From assembly GCA_965230415.1 (NCBI GenBank), contig CBDDKZ010000005.1:1550001-1614000 (forward strand): DNA of 64,000 nt, in the 5' to 3' direction. This DNA is from CBDDKZ01 sp965230415 (GTDB lineage Bacteria; Bacteroidota; Bacteroidia; Cytophagales; JAAEPT01). Position 1 is the stretch's first letter, and the number at the start of each line of letters is the position of its first letter. Shown in pieces: positions 55,031 through 63,568 of this stretch. The position numbers and the translations under genes are program-made. The notes under the pieces are model-generated. The model saw only the letters and a program-made list of their open reading frames with translations, ran no database searches and was not told where the DNA came from.

Positions 55031-56476
55031 TTAATAAGTCATTATTTCTTCAGGTATTTCCGCTGGCGCTTCTTCCGGTGAAATTGCGGAGATGCTTGTC
55101 ATAAGTGCCACCATTAATTTATTGGCTTCCCCGACTGTCTGGTAAAGAATACCGGTACTATAGTTGGCTGCATAATTGACAGACTGCTCCTTATTTTCGA
55201 CATAAAGCTCTTTAAGCATATTTTTTAAATGGTACTGATCATTTACAAACTGATCCTCTTTTATGTTCCAGTCGACGTCAATTATTTGGTGATATTTACC
55301 CTCTTGAGACAGGCCATGTAGTGCTCTAAAGGACCAGTAGGCAGAGCCGGGATCGTATTGGTTTCCACCTTTCATATAAGACGTTGGGATATCCCTTAAG
55401 CAGGCAAACAATGGCATGTATGGAGCCCCAAGCGGTGTACTTATACACTGCCAGATCACTCCCTGTAATTCAAAAGGCATTTTATCATCGAGAATGATGA
55501 TGTGGCTTTCTGCGGTGCGATCTACACCTATAGGTCGAGAAGCCCTACCTTCTAAAACCGTACCTTTGTAGTTCGCTCTCAACACTTGCATTACAGCTTT
55601 CACTCCAATCATTTTATCAGGTTTTAAAAACAATGGATATTGTTCTTTGCGTGGCGCCTGGTCAAAGGAAGGTGTGAGTATCTTTTGGGCCAGCCAAATC
55701 CGGTCGGTGTTATAGGCTATTCCAGGTGTACCGAAAGCGGCGGCAAAATTGAAATGTTCCACATCGGGATTCAATAGTAATTGATGTTTCTCCACAAAAT
55801 TAAACAGGTCGGCGGAATGCAAGGTGTCCCTGGAACTTAAGTCCACATCGTGGATTCGTAAACCATTGGCCACTATAAGGTATTTCTCATCGGGTATACG
55901 CACTGCTATCCAATGATGCCCAGAACCTATTTCCATATACCAGGATTCCGAAGGATCTCCAAAGAGGATACCGTTACCTTCAGCGGATCCATAGGTTTCA
56001 ACGTAATTTCCCAGAATTAATACCGCTTCTTTGGCAGTTTTGGCCTGTGGCAATAGGAGCGTAGGTATGATCGCTTCTTCAATTCCAGGTAATACAAAAG
56101 GGTCAATATCTTTCACCCGATCGTTTATAGCTTCCATTGAATTGGTAGCAGAAATAGCGACGTTCACTTCGTTTATGCCTCGTTCTTCATAAAAGAAACG
56201 GTTATTTATATTGTTAGAAGCTTCCTGAAAAGCCGCAAAATCGGGAATAGCGCTGTAACTGAAATTTTGTTGTGGCACCGGTACTTTCAAACCGTTTCCC
56301 AATGTCCAAATAGCATCGCTTACAACAGGGTTGTCGTTATGAGGGTCATGATATTCCGGATAAGGGCGAAATGTGAGGTATTTATTCCAGTTGTTTTTGG
56401 CATAATCTTCATTCCTCGCCAGTAAAATTGTATTATCATCGGTCGCCGCTTTTCCGGCCATTACACTTGTACACAT
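55031..56476 (-). CDS. C69 family Ntn hydrolase (dipeptidase-like)
   Basis: A 481-residue member of peptidase family C69. Met1 is followed at once by Cys2 in MCTSVMAGKAATDDNT, and removal of Met would expose Cys2 as the N-terminal nucleophile; LLARNEDY is the conserved Arg/Asn/Asp segment. Further family parts are GILFGDPSESWYMEIGSGHH and IIVDWN-like strands. There is no signal peptide, so it should be cytoplasmic. Known members cleave dipeptides or act as acylases; the substrate here is unknown. It lies 34 bases downstream of the PsiD-like decarboxylase gene, so both are likely one operon. Confidence 0.9.
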   Translation of the reverse strand: MCTSVMAGKAATDDNTILLARNEDYAKNNWNKYLTFRPYPEYHDPHNDNPVVSDAIWTLGNGLKVPVPQQNFSYSAIPDFAAFQEASNNINNRFFYEERGINEVNVAISATNSMEAINDRVKDIDPFVLPGIEEAIIPTLLLPQAKTAKEAVLILGNYVETYGSAEGNGILFGDPSESWYMEIGSGHHWIAVRIPDEKYLIVANGLRIHDVDLSSRDTLHSADLFNFVEKHQLLLNPDVEHFNFAAAFGTPGIAYNTDRIWLAQKILTPSFDQAPRKEQYPLFLKPDKMIGVKAVMQVLRANYKGTVLEGRASRPIGVDRTAESHIIILDDKMPFELQGVIWQCISTPLGAPYMPLFACLRDIPTSYMKGGNQYDPGSAYWSFRALHGLSQEGKYHQIIDVDWNIKEDQFVNDQYHLKNMLKELYVENKEQSVNYAANYSTGILYQTVGEANKLMVALMTSISAISPEEAPAEIPEEIMTY

Positions 56477-56510
56477 ACTAGTTTAATTACTACTTAATCT
56501 GAAAGTTTTG

Positions 56511-57833
56511 TCATTTCACCACCCCAATGCGTGCTTTTACAGGGATATTGCTGGTATTGAGTGATGGTGTCTGATTATGAAAATCAAATGCTATTTCTAC
56601 TCCGGGTCTAAAAATCAGACAATGGGTAGAGCCACCAAAGTGAAAGGTCCCAATAGGGTCTCCCTTTTTTATAGTTTGACCTTCTTTGACCGTAATTTCG
56701 TTGCTGGAGACCTCCGCCATACCTACCGCCACAAAACACATTAAGCCTATTTTAGGATTATTGGATTGGATAAATATGAGGGCCCGGGCGGCCACCTCAG
56801 TAATATAACCCTGAGATTCGTTAGGTCCGGCCGGGTCGTAACCTGCTACCGGAGCTTCGGAATAATAAGTACCTTCTACATTCTTAACAGCCATAACCGT
56901 ACCATCCACAGGACTATTCCACCTGTGATAAGATTTGGCACACAAGAACGCCTGATATACCGTACTACCGTCACCAAATTCTTTCGTGAGTTCATGATGG
57001 TCCATGATATCGACAATTGAATAAGGTTGTCCTTTCATCCAAAACTTATCCTTCATTTTTGCATCTGTCACACAATTGTAGGGTGCGGATTCGCAAGCAT
57101 TTACAATAACATCTTCTGAAGCGTCTTCCGAACTTACTTCCCTTATTCCGGGATTAAACTCGCGCGTAAAAAAGTCGTCCCAACTTTTGTAGCCATAATT
57201 TGGTAAATCCGGACTGCATTGGTAATTGTAGATGAAATTAGCTTTGGCCTCATAAGGATCATCGCCTTGCCCCCTAAATGGGTCTTCTGCTGCAATAGCT
57301 TCGAGGGCCTGAGGGGTAAACCAACCGAGGGGAGCCTTATAATCGGGTTGTTGCTGGTCTATTGGCGTATCAACAAGCACATACCTGGATGCTTCCGATT
57401 CCAAAAAAACTTTCCATTCATTGAGGATTACCTTCAACTTCTCATTGACAAGCCGATGGGTAAAAGTTAAATAACCTCCTTGTGTACCCATGGCCCAATC
57501 CAAAATAGCGTTAATTGGAAAACCTACCAGCCCGATTTGATTTTCTACCACACTGAAACATGGCGCCTCATCCAATATTTGATTCATGATTTGAAGCATT
57601 ACTTCAAAATTCTTGATTGGTTCATTATATCCCTGCGGTATTTCATCATACATGCTTGTGAAGCTCATATAAAGAATCGGATCGGCATAAATAGCTGCTC
57701 TGAGGTCATTGATAGAAGGTCTTAAAGGCTTATCTGAGTCTTGGACCATCTGTACTCTGGATCTGATCCAAGCGTTAATAAAGTTGCTATCGGAAGGCAG
57801 CCATTTGCCTATGCGGTATTTGGTGTTGTTCAT
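56511..57833 (-). CDS. PsiD-like pyruvoyl-dependent decarboxylase (phosphatidylserine decarboxylase superfamily)
   Basis: A 440-residue protein with two parts. The N-terminal 190 residues fit the domain found in fungal PsiD-like proteins (Pfam PF12588), with INDLRAAIYADPILYMSF and EWKVFLESEA. The C-terminal part is the phosphatidylserine decarboxylase fold, with KSYHRWNSPVDGTV and the self-cleavage site FHFGGSTHCLIFRPG; cleavage before Ser402 would create the pyruvoyl group. No membrane segment is visible. Members with this domain pair decarboxylate amino acids such as tryptophan in fungi, so an amino-acid or peptide-derived substrate is as likely as phosphatidylserine. The housekeeping Psd is normally shorter, so this is not it. 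Confidence 0.85.
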   Translation of the reverse strand: MNNTKYRIGKWLPSDSNFINAWIRSRVQMVQDSDKPLRPSINDLRAAIYADPILYMSFTSMYDEIPQGYNEPIKNFEVMLQIMNQILDEAPCFSVVENQIGLVGFPINAILDWAMGTQGGYLTFTHRLVNEKLKVILNEWKVFLESEASRYVLVDTPIDQQQPDYKAPLGWFTPQALEAIAAEDPFRGQGDDPYEAKANFIYNYQCSPDLPNYGYKSWDDFFTREFNPGIREVSSEDASEDVIVNACESAPYNCVTDAKMKDKFWMKGQPYSIVDIMDHHELTKEFGDGSTVYQAFLCAKSYHRWNSPVDGTVMAVKNVEGTYYSEAPVAGYDPAGPNESQGYITEVAARALIFIQSNNPKIGLMCFVAVGMAEVSSNEITVKEGQTIKKGDPIGTFHFGGSTHCLIFRPGVEIAFDFHNQTPSLNTSNIPVKARIGVVK

Positions 57834-57857
57834 GAACTCAAAATTTTTGTTGGAAAG

Positions 57858-57888
57858 AGCACTCCTTATTTCGTATAAAAGGAGTGCT
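57858..57888 (-). promoter_or_regulatory. Hairpin in the leader of the PsiD-like gene
   Basis: AGCACTCCTT and AAGGAGTGCT form a perfect 10-bp stem with an 11-base loop, ending 24 bases before the decarboxylase start. It could be a leader structure for this operon or the end of the transcript coming from 58053. Confidence 0.5.
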
Positions 57889-58052
57889 TTGTAGTTTATA
57901 GTGTGAGTTTAGCTAGAAAAAAGGGAACGTAATATTACACGTTATTACACAACACCTGGATGTGGATTTATATAGTCAAGCTTAATTGGGAGTAAACTTG
58001 CTGCAAAAAAGTATAAAAATTAGCCGTTTAAAGGATAAATTGTAAGCGTTCC

Positions 58053-58412
58053 TTAGGCATCTTGCATCTTTATCCAGGCCCGGACCACCTCTTGCAAAGC
58101 TTCTTTTTGATTTTCTATGGCCTGCATATCTGCAAACTTGGCTGTTCTTGCCTCTTTGCCATCACCTTGTAAGAGTCCAGTGTTATCTTTAATAGTCGCT
58201 CCTTTGTGAAACATTAAACTCACGTGTTTTTTGGCATTCATAAAATAGGATGCCATGTTTCCCTTATACACAAAGGTTGGGCTGCTCCATTTAATGGTTT
58301 CTTCCATGTCTGGGTGTGTTTCTAGTATAATTTCCCGCACACGCTGTATTTCTGCTGTCAAAGGATGCTTTTTCTTTTGTAGGTATTCATCTACTATTGG
58401 GTTTTTGTTCAT
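58053..58412 (-). CDS. DUF1801 family protein
   Basis: A 119-residue cytoplasmic protein of the DUF1801 (YdhG-like) family, with the motifs VREIILETHPDMEETIKWSS, VSLMFHKGATIKDNTGLLQG and EARTAKFADM. Family members have a small alpha/beta fold of unknown function and are often found near AHSA1/SRPBCC and ArsR genes, as here. Its start overlaps the end of the next gene upstream by 26 bases. Confidence 0.9.
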   Translation of the reverse strand: MNKNPIVDEYLQKKKHPLTAEIQRVREIILETHPDMEETIKWSSPTFVYKGNMASYFMNAKKHVSLMFHKGATIKDNTGLLQGDGKEARTAKFADMQAIENQKEALQEVVRAWIKMQDA

Positions 58413-58698
58413 AAGCTTTATTATTTATAAGTGAAACAATGAGTAGTACACAAACCACTGCCGAAAATATCGTTCTGCCAATAGCCAGCAATTTGAATGA
58501 AGTCACAAAGAAGCCAGAATAAGCCAGCAGGTCTATTGCCACCAGCCTGTTTAAATTATTCCTATTTTCTGCCAATATGGACAAGGTAAGTACAGGAATA
58601 CTAAAAAGAAAAATTGATACAATTATATTAAATCCGTCCATTAAATTTTGCGTGTTACTCCTTATACCTCCACCAGCATCAATTTTTACTGTTCTCAT
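58387..58698 (-). CDS. Hypothetical small membrane protein
   Basis: A protein of about 103 residues starting at ATG 58698 (MRTVKIDAGGGIRS); an internal ATG at 58641 (MDGFNIIVS) is an alternative. Three hydrophobic segments are visible (IIVSIFLFSIPVLTLSIL, LLAYSGFFVTSFKLLA and IFSAVVCVLLIVSLI). I do not recognise a family. It overlaps the DUF1801 gene by 26 bases, which suggests translational coupling. Confidence 0.6.
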   Translation of the reverse strand: MRTVKIDAGGGIRSNTQNLMDGFNIIVSIFLFSIPVLTLSILAENRNNLNRLVAIDLLAYSGFFVTSFKLLAIGRTIFSAVVCVLLIVSLINNKAYEQKPNSR

Positions 58699-58855
58699 CA
58701 ATTCCTACATTTTTAAAAAATCGCTTGTGCGAGGTAGCTTAGGACCGCCAGTTACCATGAAAGAAAGCGATAAATAACATGAGCCCATTTTTAGAAGCAA
58801 TCGTTCACTTTTCATTGATTTAATCATAATATATTATTCAAATATAATATTAATA

Positions 58856-58886
58856 TTAGATAATTATAATATAGTTTGTATTTTTG
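58856..58886 (+). promoter_or_regulatory. Promoter of the arsR-like gene, giving a very short leader
   Basis: TTAG (58856-58859) is followed after 19 bases by a full -7 box TATTTTTG (58879-58886). The start codon lies only 4 bases after the box, so transcription would begin at or near the ATG and the mRNA would be almost leaderless. Confidence 0.55.
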
Positions 58887-58890
58887 TTTT

Positions 58891-59196
58891 ATGCTAATCG
58901 AAAGAACATTCGGCGCTTTGAGTGATCAGCATCGTTTAAAAATGGTGTTACTATTAGGGGAAAGACCATGTACTGTAGATGAATTGCGCAAAAAAACAGG
59001 CATCAGTCAATCGTCCACATCCCAACATCTAAAAGTTTTGAGCGAAGCGGGTTTGGTAAATTGTTCCAAGCATGGAAACTTCCGAATCTATTCGCTTCGT
59101 CAGGGTGAACTAAAGAAAGCAATGCAATTCTTCGACCGGTTATGGGACGAGGGCCTCTCTAACTTAAAGAGCAGATTGGAAAATGAAGAGCAATAA
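58891..59196 (+). CDS. ArsR family winged-helix regulator
   Basis: A 101-residue regulator starting at ATG 58891 (MLIERTFGALSDQHRLKMVL). The helix-turn-helix is VDELRKKTGISQSSTSQHLK, followed by the wing GLVNCSKHGNFRIYSLR. The metal-binding ELCVCDL motif of ArsR/SmtB is absent, and the protein belongs to the group that pairs with SRPBCC proteins. Its last 14 bases overlap the start of the SRPBCC gene, so the two are an autoregulated two-gene unit. Confidence 0.92.
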   Translation: MLIERTFGALSDQHRLKMVLLLGERPCTVDELRKKTGISQSSTSQHLKVLSEAGLVNCSKHGNFRIYSLRQGELKKAMQFFDRLWDEGLSNLKSRLENEEQ

Positions 59197-59569
59197 TATC
59201 ATCTATAAAGAGATTTGGATCAAATCGTCCATAGACAAAGTTTTTGATAGCTTCACAAGCGCTGAAGCGATGTTGGCATGGCATGGCAAAGAGATTGAAC
59301 TTAAGTCCGTTCCAGGAGGTATTTATAAAGTTAAATTTGAGGATGGCACAATCATTTCAGGTAAATACCTGGAGGTAATTCACAATAAAAGGGTCGTTTA
59401 TACAGCTAAATATGGAGCTGTTGACAGTGTTATTGAAATAGACTTCATCGAAGAAAAAGGCGGTGTGCGCATAAAATTACAGCAGACATTCTCTCCGGAC
59501 CAGGACACTTCTTCATTTGATGGGGGTTGGGACTATTTTTTGGATATCCTAAAGCGTTTATTAGATTAA
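59183..59569 (+). CDS. SRPBCC (AHSA1-like) domain protein
   Basis: A 128-residue protein with the START-like SRPBCC fold: YKEIWIKSSIDKVFDSFTSA at the start, MLAWHGKEIELKSVPGGIYK, and GGWDYFLDILKRLL at the end, the usual AHSA1-like pattern. Such proteins bind hydrophobic ligands in a deep cavity; the ligand here is unknown. It overlaps the ArsR gene by 14 bases, a common pairing in which the regulator controls the unit. Confidence 0.92.
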   Translation: MKSNNIIYKEIWIKSSIDKVFDSFTSAEAMLAWHGKEIELKSVPGGIYKVKFEDGTIISGKYLEVIHNKRVVYTAKYGAVDSVIEIDFIEEKGGVRIKLQQTFSPDQDTSSFDGGWDYFLDILKRLLD

Positions 59570-59600
59570 AGACACTCACAGCACCTTCATTTAATAATAG

Positions 59601-59957
59601 CTATTTAATGCTTTTGATAATGAACGATAAACCAATCATAAACCCAATAATTGAAGGGATCAGGAGTTTATAGACATAATTGGCTGTCCATACAACTTCT
59701 ACGAACACCAAAACCGAGCCGAAAACATAAATTCCGCTACTTGCCAGACCAAGTTTCTCACCCCATTTTTTCTTGTTAAACAAACCTACAGCGCTCAAAA
59801 TAGATATGGGTGCTGTTATTATTATATCGCCCCATGGAATCAAAGATTTTGACAAATCGCTTTGTACAAAAAGTAAGCCGGTACCCCAGGTATATATTCC
59901 TCCTACAAATGCAAAAACTCCGGTGAGTAGAAATAATATACCAAAAAGTCTTCTCAT
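59601..59957 (-). CDS. Hypothetical four-helix membrane protein
   Basis: A 118-residue protein with four hydrophobic segments (LFGILFLLTGVFAFVGGIY, IIITAPISILSAVGLF, LGLASSGIYVFGSVLVFVEV and LLIPSIIGFMIGLSFII). No family is recognised. Its start is 15 bases from the end of the WD40-caspase gene on the same strand, so it could be read as the second gene of that unit. Confidence 0.7.
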   Translation of the reverse strand: MRRLFGILFLLTGVFAFVGGIYTWGTGLLFVQSDLSKSLIPWGDIIITAPISILSAVGLFNKKKWGEKLGLASSGIYVFGSVLVFVEVVWTANYVYKLLIPSIIGFMIGLSFIIKSIK

Positions 59958-59972
59958 TTCCCTAACTCATTG

Positions 59973-62378
59973 TTATTCCTGCTGTTGTTGTTTTTTAAAG
60001 GCATCTTTGGAGATTAGGATAAAATCAGACCCCGGTTCATTGTCGCCAAACTCTCCATACATAGGCTGCGGCACTACTTTCTCCACCGACTGAATCAACT
60101 CTCTAAAGGTTAATATGCCATCTTCGCCTCCATAAGATCTTAGCGCTTCCAGTACACGTCTGGCAAACGGAGAATGGTGCCCAGGGCGCCCGTCGGGAAC
60201 GTATTGAATGGCCCCGGAAGTAAGGTACAATCGTGTTTTGTATTTTAGCTTACGTTCTATAAAAGTGGATTTATCTACATCGTCGTACATATCTGTTCCA
60301 CGATGCTGCACTTTATCTATGTCAAAAGAACCACCGAAGCAAACGTCCATCACCAGCACTATGTGGTTACATTTAATATGATCAATAATTAGTTTCAATC
60401 TGGCATGTGAGAGGTAAGATGTCTTAGCATAGTCTTTCTTTTCCGAATCACTGGTTACGAGGTAACCCTCTCCGAATATTTCATCAAATTTACCGTGGCC
60501 CGCAATGAAAATGAATAATTGATCTTTAGGGCCAAATTTCATTTTGGCATAAGAGCGTATTTTTTTAATAAAGGCATCTTGTGTATAGTTCTCACAAAGT
60601 TCGACCTGCACGTCAAAATTGTCTTGTAATTCGGTTTGTATGGCTTTGGCATCTATAATAGGGTTGATTAAATTCTCAAACTCGGTATACTCGTTTGTTC
60701 CGAAAAGCAGCGCATAGGTTTTAGGTACCGCTTGTGCTTCACTTTGAGGTTTGTTTACCGGCATTGGTGCTATGGGCGCCAATGAACCTGGAGCACTTAG
60801 GTCACGGCTTATCTCTCTTTTATCATGAATAGGGTAAAAAGGATTGTCGGGCAAACGAATAGGGTAGGTCTTTTTGTTGAGGGGGTGTACTATATGGAAC
60901 TGCCAGGTGTCTGCGTCGTCTTTCAAATTGCCCTTCACGCGTACTTTTACATTTTGCTGATTTTCTTTAAGTGTCCTGGCTTCATGTAATGGTATATTCA
61001 CGCCAATGTCCTGGTCAAACACATTTACCTTATACACTTCACGATCGGCATTATACGCGAGTAGCGAAATAGTACTACAATCGTAGGCTCCCGATGGCAC
61101 TAGTGTACAAACATGCTTCACAGATTCCTGAAATAGCTTCTGCATAATGACTTTTTCTGCTTGTTCGGCACGTTGTTCAAACTGGGCAGTAGTTTCGAAT
61201 TCTCCTTTTTCCCTGAGTAAGGTCTGATCCATCTCGGTGCTCAGACTTGCCGAAAAATCATGCGTCATTATCTTTCTTTGATAGTTACTCAGATTGGCTC
61301 CCAGCATATTTATAAGCCGCGATCGTGGGTTTCCTTTAATACCGGTAACCTCCCAAACCACTGCTGTACGGTCTCTGCTGGCACTTATTAGTTCTTTTCC
61401 ATTTTGAGAAAAAGATACGTTAAATGTCACATCTTTATGCCTTCTTATTGTTACAAATTCCTCTAGCGTGCTTTTTTTCCAGAAATACACTCCTATAGTT
61501 CCATTTGAGCGACCTACTGCGAGTAGTTTACCATCCGGGCTAAAGGACAAACGCTGAAAACGAGCACTTTTTACGGCTACAGAATCACTCTTGACTATTT
61601 TATTCTTTTTAATCTCCCATATTTTAAATCCGGCGCTGGTGCTTGTTACAAAGTAGGGGTCTTTGGGGTGGAAAGCCAGACCTTCTATGCTATAACCCTT
61701 TTGTTGGATTACTCCGTTAGATTTTAGAAAGCGTTGTCCCTGTTTGACCTCACCAATATCAAAAACCTCAATGATACCACCCGTAGTGCCTAATGCCATC
61801 ATGTTACCGGCAGCATTTATTTCTACCTGGTCCACATTTTTTTCGTACGTTTTTTCCAGTTGAGGTTCCAGCTGAAAGCCTTCTTCTCCATAGGTCCAAA
61901 TTTTAAGCGTTTTATCACTACTAACTGAAGCCAGCATTTTACCATTTGGGTGAATAGCCAGGTCATTTACATAATAGGCGTGTTCTGACAATACCTGTAC
62001 TATTTCGAGGGTACTAAGGTCCAAAATTGCGATATCGGACTCCATTCTAAATTTGGAAAAAATAAGAAACCGTTCATCGGGACTGAACACAAAGTTGCCG
62101 CCCACACTGCGTGGGTCGCCCTGATGCTCCCAAATTACATTCATATATTCGTCCCGAAGTTCTATTTTGTTGTCGCCGGAAGTGCATGCGTAAAATTTAC
62201 CAAAAGGCGATTGGCTAAACTGATATACGTAATCGTTGAATCCGGTAATTTCCTTTGACTCCCTTATCTTTATTTTTTGAGAGTCCGGATCACCTTCGAC
62301 AAAGGAAGCATTCTGCCCTGCTGCGCATAAATTTGTGCACAAAAAGCAGATTAAGCCGAGTTTTTTTATGGTGTTCAA
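59973..62378 (-). CDS. Exported WD40-caspase-domain protein
   Basis: An 801-residue protein. It starts with a TTG at 62378 that gives a good signal peptide (KKLGLICFLCTNLCAAGQ), so the protein should be outside the cytoplasm. Residues of about 60-370 hold WD40 propeller repeats (LAIHPNGKMLASVSSDKTLK, FSPDGKLLAVGRSNGTIGVY). A linker is followed by a caspase-like peptidase C14 domain from about residue 570, with His628 in FIAGHGKFD and Cys680 in MDVCFGGSFD, an intact clan CD pair. It ends in a short poly-Gln stretch. Propeller plus caspase proteins are known in bacteria as cell-death or signalling proteases; the substrate and trigger are unknown here. Confidence 0.93.
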   Translation of the reverse strand: MNTIKKLGLICFLCTNLCAAGQNASFVEGDPDSQKIKIRESKEITGFNDYVYQFSQSPFGKFYACTSGDNKIELRDEYMNVIWEHQGDPRSVGGNFVFSPDERFLIFSKFRMESDIAILDLSTLEIVQVLSEHAYYVNDLAIHPNGKMLASVSSDKTLKIWTYGEEGFQLEPQLEKTYEKNVDQVEINAAGNMMALGTTGGIIEVFDIGEVKQGQRFLKSNGVIQQKGYSIEGLAFHPKDPYFVTSTSAGFKIWEIKKNKIVKSDSVAVKSARFQRLSFSPDGKLLAVGRSNGTIGVYFWKKSTLEEFVTIRRHKDVTFNVSFSQNGKELISASRDRTAVVWEVTGIKGNPRSRLINMLGANLSNYQRKIMTHDFSASLSTEMDQTLLREKGEFETTAQFEQRAEQAEKVIMQKLFQESVKHVCTLVPSGAYDCSTISLLAYNADREVYKVNVFDQDIGVNIPLHEARTLKENQQNVKVRVKGNLKDDADTWQFHIVHPLNKKTYPIRLPDNPFYPIHDKREISRDLSAPGSLAPIAPMPVNKPQSEAQAVPKTYALLFGTNEYTEFENLINPIIDAKAIQTELQDNFDVQVELCENYTQDAFIKKIRSYAKMKFGPKDQLFIFIAGHGKFDEIFGEGYLVTSDSEKKDYAKTSYLSHARLKLIIDHIKCNHIVLVMDVCFGGSFDIDKVQHRGTDMYDDVDKSTFIERKLKYKTRLYLTSGAIQYVPDGRPGHHSPFARRVLEALRSYGGEDGILTFRELIQSVEKVVPQPMYGEFGDNEPGSDFILISKDAFKKQQQQE

Positions 62379-62449
62379 AGCGAAATGTTTTAATTTGGGT
62401 TACTAAAGCCACTTGATTTCGTTAGTATACAATTAAAACATAAAAAAAC

Positions 62450-62457
62450 CAAAAATA
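62450..62457 (-). promoter_or_regulatory. Candidate -7 box of the WD40-caspase gene
   Basis: TATTTTTG on the minus strand is a full TAnnTTTG match, 71 bases upstream of the TTG start. I found no matching -33 box at the right distance, so this is tentative. Confidence 0.35.
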
Positions 62458-62491
62458 CATTTTGTCGTAAATCAATGGAAGTTAAAAAGCT

Positions 62492-63565
62492 ATGAAGAAA
62501 AGATACCGTTCTACTTTTATTATTGGCGCTTGTGTGTCATTATATTTGATATTAATAGCATTACTGCCCATTTTCGAAAAAGATGCAGACGGTTCAAGTA
62601 TTCATACCTTCATGGAAGCAGCCTGGTTTTCCATAGTCACACTCACTACAGTAGGCTATGGGGACATGTATCCGGTAACTCCGGTTGGCAAGCTTATTGG
62701 CCTCATAATGATATTGTGCAGTGTGGGTCTGATAGGTTATATAATTGGTTCGTTGAGTAGTAAAATCCAAAATTATATGGAGTCTAAAAAGTTAGGGTTA
62801 TTAGGTACTAAAATGTCTCATCACATAGTTGTTATAGGTTGGGACGAATTTGGTCGCGAGGTATCCAATAATATTGTGCGTGCCGGTCACAAGGTAGCTG
62901 TCGTTACCAACAAAAAAGATAATATCGATCTTATACACGACTTGTATCACGACAACGATAATGTTTTTGCCTTATTTGCAGATTATGAAAACCTGGAAGC
63001 ACTTGAAAGTGTAAACATTTCCAAAGCGAGCTGTATATTTCTTAATTTAAAAGATGATACAGAAGTACTCGTCTACATGCTGAACATAAAAAACGTTTAT
63101 CCTAATAAAGAAATCGTTGTCTCTCTTAATAATTCAAGACTTAAAGACACTTTTCATTCAGCAGGTGTTACCTATGTGATCTCTAAGAACGATATTGCTT
63201 CGAAACTGGTGGCAAGCTTTATTTTTGAACCGGAAGTAGCAGCTTTCACCGAGGACATAATGGCTACCGCCATACATTATACACACGATTTTGACATGAT
63301 GCAATTTCGTATTACCGAAGAGAACCTATACATTGGAAAAGACTGTATGCATGTGTTTTTAGACATGAAAACACGTTATGACAGTATTTTTATGGCTGTT
63401 AGTAAGTACGAAAATGGCAAATGGGTATTATACAAAAACCCTTCGGAAGAATTAACAATAGGTGAACACGACTACATCATCATCGTTTCGAACCTGAAGT
63501 CAAAAGAAATGATCGAAGCCGACTTTGGTGTAGAAGAAGGCAAAATAGCAACAGACCTCGCTTAG
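62492..63565 (+). CDS. Two-helix potassium channel with RCK (TrkA-N/TrkA-C) domains
   Basis: A 357-residue ion channel of the MthK-like type. Two membrane helices flank the pore loop with the potassium selectivity filter TLTTVGYGDMYPV (TVGYGD). A cytoplasmic RCK domain follows (MSHHIVVIGWDEFGREVSNN, a variant of GxGxxG), then a TrkA-C domain (about residues 265-345). Four subunits would form the pore and eight RCK lobes the gating ring. The next gene starts 3 bases after its stop, so they are likely co-transcribed. The gene is divergent from the caspase gene. Confidence 0.95.
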   Translation: MKKRYRSTFIIGACVSLYLILIALLPIFEKDADGSSIHTFMEAAWFSIVTLTTVGYGDMYPVTPVGKLIGLIMILCSVGLIGYIIGSLSSKIQNYMESKKLGLLGTKMSHHIVVIGWDEFGREVSNNIVRAGHKVAVVTNKKDNIDLIHDLYHDNDNVFALFADYENLEALESVNISKASCIFLNLKDDTEVLVYMLNIKNVYPNKEIVVSLNNSRLKDTFHSAGVTYVISKNDIASKLVASFIFEPEVAAFTEDIMATAIHYTHDFDMMQFRITEENLYIGKDCMHVFLDMKTRYDSIFMAVSKYENGKWVLYKNPSEELTIGEHDYIIIVSNLKSKEMIEADFGVEEGKIATDLA

Positions 63566-63568
63566 CCA

